Shown: in pieces, positions 43,832 through 51,919 of the stretch
Layout of the letters: every line of letters begins with the position of its first letter
How positions within the stretch are numbered: position 1 is the stretch's first letter
Source of the DNA: Rhodoglobus sp.
GTDB lineage: Bacteria; Actinomycetota; Actinomycetes; Actinomycetales; Microbacteriaceae
DNA: 53,887 nt
Reading direction: 5' to 3'
NCBI GenBank assembly: GCA_025464445.1
Contig: JAODLY010000031.1
Location: 1-53,887 of the forward strand
The notes under the pieces: generated by a model
Databases searched by the model: none
Told to the model about the DNA's origin: nothing
Seen by the model: only the letters and a program-made list of their open reading frames with translations
Made by a program: the position numbers and the translations under genes

Positions 43832-45103
43832 TCAGGCGAGAACGTCGAGCAGCGAGTCGGTGGCGCGCTGGCGCTGTGTGGTGGCCTGTCCGGCAGGCTG
43901 GCGGAACTGTTCGGGCTGGCGGGGCGCGGAATCCGACTCCCTGAAGGTGCCGTCCCCGCCCCGGCCGCCGGACGACGAGAGGTCGAGGCTCGTTTGGCCC
44001 CCGGCCTGGAACAGGTCACGCCTGAGCTCGGGCATGATCGCCTTGATCGCCTCGCGCGCCTGGTCGGTGGGGGCCACGAGCTCGATGCGCACCGAGTCGC
44101 CGCTCACGTGTGCGCGCACGACGACGGGACCGAGGTTGTCTGGTGTGACGTTGATAGTCATGACGTGGTTGCCGTCGCCGGCAGACCTGAGGCCGAGCAG
44201 CGGGCGCGCCAGCTGCGTGGCGAGCGGCACGACTTCGACAGGCGAGGCGGGGGGGACGCTGGCGACGGGTGCCGGCGCAGAGAGGGGAGCAGCGGCGACA
44301 GGTGTCAACGTCGTCGGTTGCGCTACGGGCGCCTGGGGCTGCTGCACCGGCGCCTCGTCGGTTGGGGCTACGGATGCCGACGTCGCGGCGGCGGGAGAAA
44401 CCGAGCCGACGGTAGCCGTAGCAGCGGCGACAGCACCGGCAGCAGGACTGGCAGCAAGGCCGGCGACGGGCCTGGCGACGGGTGTCGCAACAGGAAGAAT
44501 GCCGCCCGCCAGGGGGGCCGCCGAGGCGGGCGGAGTATCGGGTGCGGGCGGGAGCGCCTGCTGTACAACGAGGGAGAGCATGGGGCTTGTCACGTCCGGC
44601 TGCGGCGCAACCGGGACATCGGCCACGCCCGTCGGGCTGTCGTCCTCGTCGTCCGACGCGGCCGCCCCTGGCGCCGCTTCGGGCACGGCGGCGGCTGCCT
44701 GGACCGCCGCAGCGACAGCGGGCGCCGCGTCCTGCGGCAGCACCGGGGCCGGTGGCGGGGTTGTCGCGACGGCCGCCGGCGGGGCTACCGGGGCCGAGGC
44801 CGGGACGATGGCTGCCGCCGGAGCCGGCGTGGTTGCCTCCGCGACGGGAGGGGCGGGGGCCGGCACTGCCGCTGCCGGCTGCGGGACCGTGGGGAGGGCG
44901 GCGGGAGCCGGGATTGCCGCAGCCACGTCCGTTGTGGGGGGAGCCGCGGCATCCTGAACCGACTGGGTGGCCGACTCGAGCTCGGCCTGGGCGGAGTCGA
45001 GCTCGCTGGAGAAGGCGGCGGCGTCCGCGGGATCGGCGGGGGCGGTCGCCTTGCGTGTGTCGGCGACCGGGGTCACCGTTGGGGCGGTCAGAACGGCATT
45101 CAT
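43832..45103 (-). CDS. fliK: Flagellar hook-length control protein FliK, very Ala/Pro-rich
   Basis: FliK measures hook length and signals FlhB to switch substrates. Residues 1-280 are an extended Ala/Pro/Val-rich region with low complexity, as expected of the molecular ruler; the C-terminal domain (residues 310-390) shows GNHVMTINVTPDNLGPVVVR and the helix AIKAIMPELRRDLFQA of the Flg_hook family. The ATG shares a base with the preceding stop (TAATG). The frame is intact throughout, despite the repetitive DNA. Confidence 0.92.
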   Translation of the reverse strand: MNAVLTAPTVTPVADTRKATAPADPADAAAFSSELDSAQAELESATQSVQDAAAPPTTDVAAAIPAPAALPTVPQPAAAVPAPAPPVAEATTPAPAAAIVPASAPVAPPAAVATTPPPAPVLPQDAAPAVAAAVQAAAAVPEAAPGAAASDDEDDSPTGVADVPVAPQPDVTSPMLSLVVQQALPPAPDTPPASAAPLAGGILPVATPVARPVAGLAASPAAGAVAAATATVGSVSPAAATSASVAPTDEAPVQQPQAPVAQPTTLTPVAAAPLSAPAPVASVPPASPVEVVPLATQLARPLLGLRSAGDGNHVMTINVTPDNLGPVVVRAHVSGDSVRIELVAPTDQAREAIKAIMPELRRDLFQAGGQTSLDLSSSGGRGGDGTFRESDSAPRQPEQFRQPAGQATTQRQRATDSLLDVLA

Positions 45104-45747
45104 TACACGCTCCCTGCGAGCATCGCGGACTGCGCGGCGATGAGCGCCTGCAGCGAATTTGCCGACGCCGTTTGGGCGTCGATGAGGGCCTGCACGGACG
45201 ATGCCGCCGAACCCGGGGTTGCCGTCGTCGCGGCATCGGGTGCCACGCGCCTGATGGTCACGATGTCGGCGTCGGTGAACCAGACGGGAGCGAGCGTGAC
45301 GTTGCGCCCGACGTCGGGAGCGTGGATGACCTTGCCGTCGCCCGCGTAGATGGCGATGTGCTCCCCGCCGTCGAGCACGATGAGGTCACCCGGCTTCGCC
45401 TGGGCGAGGGAGCCGACAGGGGTACCGGCCTGCGCCTGGTCGTGCACGAGGCGGCCGACGGTGATGCCGGCGTCAGCAAGCGCAGACTGCACGAGCCCAG
45501 AGCAGTCGATGCCGCTCGAATCGGTGCCGCCGAGCTCGTACGGCACGCCCTCGTACTTCGCCGCGGCGGCGACGATTGCCGCCCCTGTCGTGTCTTCGCC
45601 CCCCTGACCCGGGGATGCCGGATTCATCGACGCGACGAGACGCGCGAACAACTCGGCGGAAGAGGTAGTGCCCGCGGCACCCGGCGTGACGAGTTGCTCG
45701 AACGTCGAGCGGATCTGCTGCACAGTGCCCACGGCGTCGGTGATCAT
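45103..45747 (-). CDS. NlpC/P60 (C40) peptidoglycan hydrolase in the flagellar operon
   Basis: The 214-residue protein contains a C40 peptidase domain (about residues 55-155): catalytic Cys82 in GIDCSGLVQ, His130 in GEHIAIYAG and a polar third residue His142 in VIHAPD. Such enzymes cut D-Glu to diamino-acid bonds of stem peptides. There is no signal peptide; the N-terminus (MITDAVGTVQQIRSTFEQLV) resembles those of flagellar rod proteins, so export by the flagellar machine is possible. It lies between fliJ and fliK, in one overlapping block (ATGA at the start, TAATG at the end), and probably opens the wall for the rod, as FlgJ does elsewhere. Confidence 0.87.
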   Translation of the reverse strand: MITDAVGTVQQIRSTFEQLVTPGAAGTTSSAELFARLVASMNPASPGQGGEDTTGAAIVAAAAKYEGVPYELGGTDSSGIDCSGLVQSALADAGITVGRLVHDQAQAGTPVGSLAQAKPGDLIVLDGGEHIAIYAGDGKVIHAPDVGRNVTLAPVWFTDADIVTIRRVAPDAATTATPGSAASSVQALIDAQTASANSLQALIAAQSAMLAGSV

Positions 45748-46178
45748 GCCCGCGCCTCCGGGTTGGCGAGGTGCCAGGCACGCGCGGAGAGATCGTCGAG
45801 CACGAGCTGCTCGGCCCGCAGCTCCTCCGCCATGCGCGCCTCCTCGAACCTGGTCTCGAGCTTCTCGAGACCCTTTGTGCGCCGGTGCGCGTCGGCATGG
45901 GCGAGACGCGCGGCCTCGACCTCGGCGGCGGCCGCACGATCGGCTTCGCCGAGCTCGGCGAGCATCGTCGCGGTCGTCGCCCTTGTCGCTGCGACCGAGA
46001 CGAGCGAGACATAGGAGAGTGGGTCGACCTGTGAATCCGCGAGCGAATTGCGGATGCGCCGTGTGCGGGCCACACCGATCGACTCCCGGTCACGCGCCGA
46101 ATTGAGGGCGATTGCGCGCTCGTCCTCCTCGAGTTTGCGCAGCCGCAGCAGGCCGGCGAGGCTGAAGCCGCGGCTCAT
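45744..46178 (-). CDS. fliJ: Flagellar export chaperone FliJ
   Basis: FliJ is a coiled-coil protein that acts in the FliI ATPase ring. The 144-residue product is nearly all helical with heptad-like charge (LAGLLRLRKLEEDERAIALN, then EKLETRFEEARMAEELRAEQ). Sequence identity across the family is low, so the call relies on length, coiled-coil nature and its place right after fliI. It overlaps fliI and the NlpC/P60 gene by four bases each. Confidence 0.85.
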   Translation of the reverse strand: MSRGFSLAGLLRLRKLEEDERAIALNSARDRESIGVARTRRIRNSLADSQVDPLSYVSLVSVAATRATTATMLAELGEADRAAAAEVEAARLAHADAHRRTKGLEKLETRFEEARMAEELRAEQLVLDDLSARAWHLANPEARA

Positions 46179-47503
46179 GCCGGCACTCCCAGCGCCCCGA
46201 CGAGGCGGGACAGCCGCTCCCAGGCTTCGGCCTGCGGGGTGAGATCGGCGAGATCCTGCTGCAGGAACCGGTTGATCTCCACCTGGTTGTCGACGGCGGC
46301 GTCGACGAGCTGGTTCGATCCCGGCTGGTAGGCGCCGACGTCCAACAGGTCCTGCGCATTTGCCCTGGCGGCGAGCACCCGGCGCAGCACACCCGCGAGC
46401 GCGCGATGCTCCCGGGATGAGACGCGCGAGGCGACGCGGGATACCGAGGCGAGCACGTCGATCGCGGGGAAGTGCCCGGCGAGGGCGAGCTTGCGGTCGA
46501 GCACGACATGGCCGTCGAGAATAGAGCGGGCGGCATCCGCGATCGGCTCGTTGTGGTCGTCGCCTTCGACGAGCACCGTGTATAGCCCGGTAATGGACCC
46601 CTGTTCCGCGGTACCGGCACGCTCCAGGAGGCGCCCGAGCAGGCCGAACACCGAAGGTGGGTAGCCGCGGGTTGCCGGGGGCTCCCCAACCGAGAGGCCG
46701 ATCTCGCGCTGGGCGAATGCGACACGCGTGAGCGAGTCCATCATGAGCATGACGTGTGAGCCCGTGTCGCGGAACGACTCGGCGATGCGGGTCGCCGTGA
46801 ACGCCGCGCGCACGCGAAGCAGAGCCGGGGCATCCGCCGTCGAGACGACGACTATCGACCGGGCGAGCCCTTCGTCGCCCAGGTCGTCCTCGAGAAACTC
46901 ACGCACCTCCCTGCCCCGCTCGCCGACGAGCGCGATGACCGACACCTCGGCGTCAGACCCGCGCGCGATCATCGACATGAGGGACGACTTGCCGACGCCC
47001 GAGCCGGCGAACAGACCCATGCGCTGGCCTCGACCGACGGTCGCGAGCGTGTCGAGGGAGCGCACCCCGAGTGAGAGGGCGGTGTCGATCCTGGCTCGAT
47101 CGAGGGCGGACGGCACATCGTTGTCGACCGGCAGGTACCCCTCCGTGAGCAGCGGACCCCTGCCATCGATCGGCCGGCCCATGCCGTCGAGGACGCGACC
47201 GAGCAGGCCGCGGCCATAGGGCACGAGCATCCTGCTGCGTTGCGTGCGCACCGGTGTTCCCGCCGAAAGGCCGTCGATGGCCTCGAGCGGCATCGCGGTG
47301 ATGATGCCGGTGGCCACCGCGACGACCTCGGCGCGCGTCGGCGCGTCGCCGCCGATCATCACGATATCGCCGATGCTCGCGTCGAGCCCGCGGATGTCGA
47401 TCCGCAGGCCGGCGACCGACGTTACGCTGCCGACGCGCTCCGGCCTGGCCGCCTCGAGCATCGCGTCGAGTTGGGCGGGCCGGAAGATCGTCGAGGTGCT
47501 CAC
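46175..47503 (-). CDS. fliI: Flagellar export ATPase FliI
   Basis: FliI is the F1-beta-like ATPase that energises export. The 442-residue protein has Walker A GLFAGSGVGKSS (163-174), Walker B VMLMMDSLTRVAFAQREI, and RGYPPSVFGLLGRLLERAGT, all typical. GTG start overlaps the fliH stop by four bases. Length is normal. Confidence 0.97.
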   Translation of the reverse strand: MSTSTIFRPAQLDAMLEAARPERVGSVTSVAGLRIDIRGLDASIGDIVMIGGDAPTRAEVVAVATGIITAMPLEAIDGLSAGTPVRTQRSRMLVPYGRGLLGRVLDGMGRPIDGRGPLLTEGYLPVDNDVPSALDRARIDTALSLGVRSLDTLATVGRGQRMGLFAGSGVGKSSLMSMIARGSDAEVSVIALVGERGREVREFLEDDLGDEGLARSIVVVSTADAPALLRVRAAFTATRIAESFRDTGSHVMLMMDSLTRVAFAQREIGLSVGEPPATRGYPPSVFGLLGRLLERAGTAEQGSITGLYTVLVEGDDHNEPIADAARSILDGHVVLDRKLALAGHFPAIDVLASVSRVASRVSSREHRALAGVLRRVLAARANAQDLLDVGAYQPGSNQLVDAAVDNQVEINRFLQQDLADLTPQAEAWERLSRLVGALGVPA

Positions 47504-48096
47504 GGGGCGCCGTCCTTGAGGGCTGCCCGCACGCGTGCGAGCGAGGTCGAGATCCTCGCGTCTATCGACCCGTTCGCGACATCGATCACCGCATCCCCGC
47601 GCTCGATGGACGCGTCCGGAACGAGGTCGATGCCGGGCTCGAGCCGTGCGCCGGCCGAGATGATCGCGATGTCTTCCGGATTGAGGCGGATCGCGCTACC
47701 GGTAGACCCCGCCTCGTGCACGGCGCGTTCGAGCGCGGCCCGCGCCGAAGCCTCCGATGTCGACAGCTCGCGGCCGATGATCGCTTCGGCGAGTTCGATC
47801 GCCGCATTCGCGATGGCAGACTCCACCGCGCGCAGTACGGGCAGCTCACGCTGCCTGTACTCGGCGGCGGAGCGGGCAAGCGCGTCGAGCGCGAGCTGTA
47901 CCTCTTCGCTGCCCTGCCTGGCGCGACGTGTGCCATCAAGTTCGATGCTCTCGCGCAGTGTCTCGAGTTCCTGCTCGACCTGCCTGCGCCCCGCCGCGTA
48001 GCCGGCGGCATGACCGCGGATGCTCGCCTGCTCGTCCGCGGGCTCTCCCGGCAGCGCCGGGAACGTGTACGGCGAGAAGGCCGCGTCAATCGACAA
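47500..48096 (-). CDS. fliH: Flagellar export regulator FliH
   Basis: FliH links FliI to the C-ring. The 198-residue protein has a helical N-terminal half (EQELETLRESIELDGTRRAR) and a C-terminal domain with LAEAIIGRELS and LNPEDIAIISAG, matching the family. The start is a TTG at 48096, overlapping the fliG end by 11 bases; GAGGA lies about eight bases before it. The TTG is unusual but no other start fits. Confidence 0.88.
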   Translation of the reverse strand: MSIDAAFSPYTFPALPGEPADEQASIRGHAAGYAAGRRQVEQELETLRESIELDGTRRARQGSEEVQLALDALARSAAEYRQRELPVLRAVESAIANAAIELAEAIIGRELSTSEASARAALERAVHEAGSTGSAIRLNPEDIAIISAGARLEPGIDLVPDASIERGDAVIDVANGSIDARISTSLARVRAALKDGAP

Positions 48097-49099
48097 GGTC
48101 GTCGTCCTCGCCTTCTGCGGTTGCCAGGATGAGCGACCCCTGTGCCTCTAGGTCGCGCATCGCCCTGACGATCTCCGCCCTGGCATCCATGACCTGCTGC
48201 TTTCGCACCTTGCCGAGCAGCGAGATCTCGTCGTCGACGAGTTCGCGGTTGCGCTCTGACATGTTCTCCCGCACGAGGGCCACGATCGTCTCGCTCGCGC
48301 CTTTGAGGGCGATCGCGAGCGCAGCGGCGTCGATGCCGCGGATTACTTGCTGCACGTCCCTTGCCTCGAGTTTCACGATGTCGTCGAAGCTGAGCATGCG
48401 CGAGCGCACGTCTTCGGCAAGCGCAGGGTCGCGCCGGTCGAGTTCCTCGAGCAGCTCGTGCTCGGTCGCGATGTCTGAGCGCTGCATGATATCCACGAGC
48501 GGCTGCACACCGCCGACGACCTCGGTAGTCGTCGATGGCGCGGATGCCGAACGCACCCGCGCCTTGAGCGTCTCGGCGACGACCTCGATTATCGGCTGGG
48601 TGGCCGCACCCATCGTCGCGAGCGCCTGGGCGATGTCGACGCGGGTGGCAGTGTCGAAGCGGGTGAGTACGACGGATGCCGCCTCCGGCCGCAAGTGCGC
48701 GAGTACGAGCGCCACGGTCTCCGGCATCTCCCCGTCGAGTACGCGGGATAGCAGGATGGGCTCGACGGCGTCCAGGAACTCGAATGAGCGACCGCCCACT
48801 GTCGAGGCTGCCCGATCGATAAGTCCCGCAGCGCGCTCCTCGCCGAACGATGCCTCGAGCAGGTGCACCGCCGCATCCCGCCCGCCGCGTGCGTCGGTGT
48901 GCCTGCTCTGGGTCTTCGCGTGGAACTCGGTGATCGCGGCATCCGCCTGGGTTGCATCGACCTTGCGCATGCGCATGATGCCTGCGGCGATCTCCTCGGC
49001 CTCGGCCTCCGAGAACTGGCGCATGACTTCTGCTGCCTGCTCCTGCGACATCTGCATGATGACGAGGGCTGCTTTTTCCATGCCCGTCATCGTGCTCAC
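48086..49099 (-). CDS. fliG: Flagellar motor switch protein FliG
   Basis: FliG is the rotor protein that contacts MotA. The 337-residue protein has MEKAALVIMQMSQEQAAEVM at the N-terminus (binds FliF), the middle EHELLEELDRRDPALAEDVR and the C-terminal charged helix region with FDDIVKLEARDVQQVIRGID. The start is a GTG overlapping the fliF stop by four bases; ATG three codons further is an alternative. Confidence 0.96.
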   Translation of the reverse strand: MSTMTGMEKAALVIMQMSQEQAAEVMRQFSEAEAEEIAAGIMRMRKVDATQADAAITEFHAKTQSRHTDARGGRDAAVHLLEASFGEERAAGLIDRAASTVGGRSFEFLDAVEPILLSRVLDGEMPETVALVLAHLRPEAASVVLTRFDTATRVDIAQALATMGAATQPIIEVVAETLKARVRSASAPSTTTEVVGGVQPLVDIMQRSDIATEHELLEELDRRDPALAEDVRSRMLSFDDIVKLEARDVQQVIRGIDAAALAIALKGASETIVALVRENMSERNRELVDDEISLLGKVRKQQVMDARAEIVRAMRDLEAQGSLILATAEGEDDDLVD

Positions 49100-50745
49100 G
49101 CGAGACTCCGGTCATCCATGAGGCTGCGGAGGTATTCCGCGGTGCGCTCCGGACTCGCCGCGGCGAGCCTGTCGATGTCCATGCGCATCCTGTCGATGCC
49201 CACCTCGACCTGGTTTGCGGTGTACTCCGCCTCGCCGAAGCCCGCTGGCACGTGCGGCGCGGGGGCGGCTGGCGCCGGGAAGGCGACAGTGTCGCCGAGA
49301 CCGGCCGGGAGCACGCGTGGGTCGGCCTGCTCGACGGCATCCCTCGCCTGCACCATCTCACCGATATCTTTCGCGTCATTGGTGCCCTGCCTGCGCTTGC
49401 GGGACAGGCGGATCCCGCTGAGCAGGATCACGAGGATGAGCGCCACGCCCACGAACGGCACCGCCGCCGTGACCATCTGCGTGATGTTGCCCTGCTGCTC
49501 CTGCGCGCGCGCCTCGTCGAGGGCGGCGGTGGCCTGGGAGACATCGGCCTTGGTGAATGACACCAATTCGACGCTCACTACGTCGCCTCGGGTGGCGTCG
49601 ATGCCGGCCGCTGCCGCCACCATGCCGGAAAGCGTCGCCGAGTCCATCCCGGTGACGACGTCCGAGTTGACCGCGACGGACACTGTTTGCCTGCGGATCT
49701 CGCCAGCGGGGATGTCCGTGGTCTGGGTCACCTTGTTGATGGCGTTGCTCTTGGTCGACGAGTCCGAACTGTAGCTGCCATCACCGCTGGTGCCGGTGGG
49801 AACCGCGATGCTGTCCGCGCCGAGCACGCCGGTGGCGGCGCCACCCGTGCCGGTGAACGTCTGGTTGGAGGACTGCTCGTTCAGCACTGGAGCATCGGTG
49901 GGCGTGCTGAATGTCTCCTCGACCCGTTGTGCGGATTGCAGGCTCATGTCGGCGGCAACCACGACGGTGGCATTGCCCACGCCGACGACCTGGTCGAGCA
50001 TCTTCTGCACGGCGGCGCGCACCTTGTCTTCGTAGGTGGATGCCTTCTGGTCGGCACCGCCCGTGGTGCCCGAGCCGACTGCAGACAGCACGGTGCCGTC
50101 GGCGGAAACCACCGATACGTTGTCCGGAGTGAGATTGGTGATGGCGGCCGCGGTGAGATGGGTGATCGCCTGCACCTGGTCGGTGGTGAGGGTTTTGCCC
50201 CCCTGCGTCTCGATGAACACCGAGGCTGTCGGGTTCGCTTTTTGCGAGACGAACACCGAGTCCTGCGGGAGGGCGAGTTGCACGGATGCGGTGCGCACCC
50301 CGTCGATCGACTCGATTGTCTTCGCGAGTTCGCCCTCGATCGCGCGCTTGTAGGTGACCGTCTGCTGGAAATCGGAGGCCGTTACGCCCATCGAGTCCAG
50401 CAGGGTGTACCCGCCGCCAGCACCCAGCGAGGGGAGGCCGCTGGCCGCCGCCTTGAGGCGTTCTGCGTTCACGCTCCCGTCCGGCACGAGGATCGTCGCG
50501 CCGCCGTCGGTGAGCTGGTACGACACCCCATCGGTGTTGAGCTGGTCGACGATCGCACTCGCATCGCTGCCGCTCAGGCCCGAGAACAACGGGGAGTACT
50601 GCGGCCGGGTGAACCAGGCGCCGAGCCCGATCGCCCCCACGACCAGCACGGCAACGCCGATGATCGCGATCGTGCGCTGCCCGACGGTGAACTCGCGCAG
50701 GGCGTGGGTAAGCCGGCCGAAGGCAGCGGATATGGAACTGGGCAT
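49096..50745 (-). CDS. fliF: Flagellar MS-ring protein FliF
   Basis: FliF forms the MS ring in the membrane. The 549-residue protein has two membrane helices (TIAIIGVAVLVVGAIGLGAW near the start and AAVPFVGVALILVILLSGI near residue 430), two ring-building domains with YTLLDSMGVTASDFQQTVTY and RAIEGELAKTIESIDGVRTA, and a C-terminal helix (YLRSLMDDRSL) that binds FliG. Its ATG shares a base with the fliE stop. Confidence 0.97.
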   Translation of the reverse strand: MPSSISAAFGRLTHALREFTVGQRTIAIIGVAVLVVGAIGLGAWFTRPQYSPLFSGLSGSDASAIVDQLNTDGVSYQLTDGGATILVPDGSVNAERLKAAASGLPSLGAGGGYTLLDSMGVTASDFQQTVTYKRAIEGELAKTIESIDGVRTASVQLALPQDSVFVSQKANPTASVFIETQGGKTLTTDQVQAITHLTAAAITNLTPDNVSVVSADGTVLSAVGSGTTGGADQKASTYEDKVRAAVQKMLDQVVGVGNATVVVAADMSLQSAQRVEETFSTPTDAPVLNEQSSNQTFTGTGGAATGVLGADSIAVPTGTSGDGSYSSDSSTKSNAINKVTQTTDIPAGEIRRQTVSVAVNSDVVTGMDSATLSGMVAAAAGIDATRGDVVSVELVSFTKADVSQATAALDEARAQEQQGNITQMVTAAVPFVGVALILVILLSGIRLSRKRRQGTNDAKDIGEMVQARDAVEQADPRVLPAGLGDTVAFPAPAAPAPHVPAGFGEAEYTANQVEVGIDRMRMDIDRLAAASPERTAEYLRSLMDDRSLA

Positions 50746-51050
50746 CAGGCCTGCATCCTCATGATTTCGTTGAACGCCTCAACGCCCTTGTTCCGCACGG
50801 CCGCGACGACTTCGAGGGTGACCTGGGCGCGGGTCGCGGCGATCGTCGCCTTGTGGATGTCGGTGAGGTCACCCGTGACCGCAGACACGGCGAGCTGGTT
50901 TGCCGTCGACTGCAGCCCCTGCAGGTTGTCGATCGCGCCCGCAAGTGCCGAGCCGAAACCGGTGCCGTCAGTGCTCGGGGCAATCGATGCCGTGCCGGAG
51001 GCGCCGGTGGTGGGAAGCACAGCCTGCACGGCCGAGACGGGCAGCACCAT
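50745..51050 (-). CDS. fliE: Flagellar hook-basal body protein FliE
   Basis: FliE joins the MS ring to the rod. The 101-residue protein shows FGSALAGAIDNLQGLQSTAN and the C-terminal VTLEVVAAVRNKGVEAFNEI with MRMQ at the end, typical of the family. It overlaps flgC and fliF at single-base stop/start junctions. Confidence 0.95.
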   Translation of the reverse strand: MVLPVSAVQAVLPTTGASGTASIAPSTDGTGFGSALAGAIDNLQGLQSTANQLAVSAVTGDLTDIHKATIAATRAQVTLEVVAAVRNKGVEAFNEIMRMQA

Positions 51051-51442
51051 CAGCTCCTGCCGATCTGCAGGGCCGCCTCATATGTCGACTTCGCGCGATC
51101 CACGACTGCCGCGTTCGCCTCGTAGCCGCGCTGGGCCATTATCAACTGGCCCATCTGGGATGCGAGATCGATGTCCGGATATCGCACGTAACCCTCGGCG
51201 TCGGCGAGCGGATGTGTCGGCTCGTACACGAGGCGACCCTCGGCGGGGCTGAACGCACCGCCCGTCAGGTAGACGCCAGACGTGCCCTGTCCCTCATGGG
51301 CGATGACGTACCTCGCCTGGAATGCGGCCTCACTTGTGGCGTGCACGGTGTTGACGTTGGCGATGTTGTCGGAGATGGCGTCGAGCCACTTGCGGTGCAC
51401 GGTGAGTGCCGTACCGGCGATGGCGATGGCATCGGTGCTCAT
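51050..51442 (-). CDS. flgC: Flagellar rod protein FlgC
   Basis: FlgC is a proximal rod subunit. The 130-residue protein begins with AGTALTVHRKWLDAISDNIA followed by NVNT, and ends with GQLIMAQRGYEANAAVVDRA, the two halves of the rod signature. Length is normal. It overlaps flgB and fliE by one base at each end. Confidence 0.95.
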   Translation of the reverse strand: MSTDAIAIAGTALTVHRKWLDAISDNIANVNTVHATSEAAFQARYVIAHEGQGTSGVYLTGGAFSPAEGRLVYEPTHPLADAEGYVRYPDIDLASQMGQLIMAQRGYEANAAVVDRAKSTYEAALQIGRS

Positions 51443-51792
51443 CAGTTGCCTCCCAGAGCCGAGCGAACGAGGGAGAACTGCGAGCTCGTCGCGTTCGCCG
51501 CGAACTGGAACCGCAGCACGGTGTCGATGTTCGAGAGCGTCTCGGTGTCGAGGTTGACGTTGTTGCCGTCGAGGCGCGTGGGGTCGAGCGAGACCTTGGT
51601 GGTGGGGGCGACGTGGCCGTTGCCCTCTGCGACCGACTTCGCGAGGGCATCCTCGAACGAGACGCGCTGCGCCTGGTAGCCGGGCGTGTTCACGTTGGCG
51701 ACGTTGTTCGCGATCGCGCGCTGGCGCGCGGCAAGACCGTCAAGAGCACTGGAGAGTGCGTTGAAGGTGACCGAATCGAACACGGCATCCAT
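51442..51792 (-). CDS. flgB: Flagellar rod protein FlgB
   Basis: FlgB is a proximal rod subunit. The 116-residue protein has ALSSALDGLAARQRAIANNV and NVNTPGYQAQRVSFEDAL, the family signature. It is the first gene of the long block that runs to flgE. The ATG at 51792 has no strong ribosome-binding site: GGG directly abuts it and two GGA triplets flank the start. The leader upstream holds the sigma-28-type promoter and two GGA-loop hairpins. Confidence 0.95.
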   Translation of the reverse strand: MDAVFDSVTFNALSSALDGLAARQRAIANNVANVNTPGYQAQRVSFEDALAKSVAEGNGHVAPTTKVSLDPTRLDGNNVNLDTETLSNIDTVLRFQFAANATSSQFSLVRSALGGN

Positions 51793-51813
51793 CCCATGGT
51801 TATAGGAAAAGAC

Positions 51814-51828
51814 GGCCTATCCGTGGCC
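51814..51828 (-). promoter_or_regulatory. GGA-loop hairpin 2 in the flgB leader (candidate CsrA site)
   Basis: On the minus strand GGCC-ACGGATA-GGCC forms a 4-bp stem with the loop ACGGATA. It lies 22 bases before the flgB ATG and 24 bases downstream of the identical loop of hairpin 1. Presentation of ANGGA in a hairpin loop is the known CsrA-binding arrangement. Confidence 0.55.
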
Positions 51829-51837
51829 TGGCTGGTT

Positions 51838-51852
51838 GAGCTATCCGTGCTC
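51838..51852 (-). promoter_or_regulatory. GGA-loop hairpin 1 in the flgB leader (candidate CsrA site)
   Basis: On the minus strand GAGC-ACGGATA-GCTC forms a 4-bp stem with the same loop as hairpin 2 but a different stem sequence, so base pairing is kept while the stem differs. It begins within a few bases of the predicted transcription start. The two GGA triplets are 24 bases apart, a spacing a CsrA dimer can bridge. Confidence 0.55.
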
Positions 51853-51860
51853 TGTTGTAC

Positions 51861-51887
51861 CTATCGGCGGTTTCGTCACCCGCGTTA
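51861..51887 (-). promoter_or_regulatory. FliA/WhiG-type (sigma-28) promoter of the flgB operon
   Basis: On the minus strand TAAC (51887-51884), a 15-base spacer and GCCGATAG (51868-51861) match the TAAA-N15-GCCGATAA class in 3 of 4 and 7 of 8 positions. Transcription should start near 51854, giving a 62-base leader that contains both GGA-loop hairpins. Confidence 0.8.
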
Positions 51888-51919
51888 GGAGTTCTGGCAA
51901 AATCGCTTGGGCCTGAGGT

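Noticed and set aside
43832-45103. Possible frameshift in fliK because of its extreme Ala/Pro composition
   Set aside because: The C-terminal hook-length domain is in the same frame and the start overlaps the upstream stop, so the frame is intact.
43724-46014. Long plus-strand frames opposite fliK and the NlpC/P60 gene
   Set aside because: They are Gly/Arg-rich mirror frames of Ala/Pro-rich FliK codons with no recognisable domain.
51830-51840. GGCTGGTTGAG in the flgB leader, identical to the first 11 bases of the rpsG-fusA repeat arm
   Set aside because: Only one arm is present and none of the inner stems; the bases here are better explained by the spacer between the two GGA-loop hairpins.
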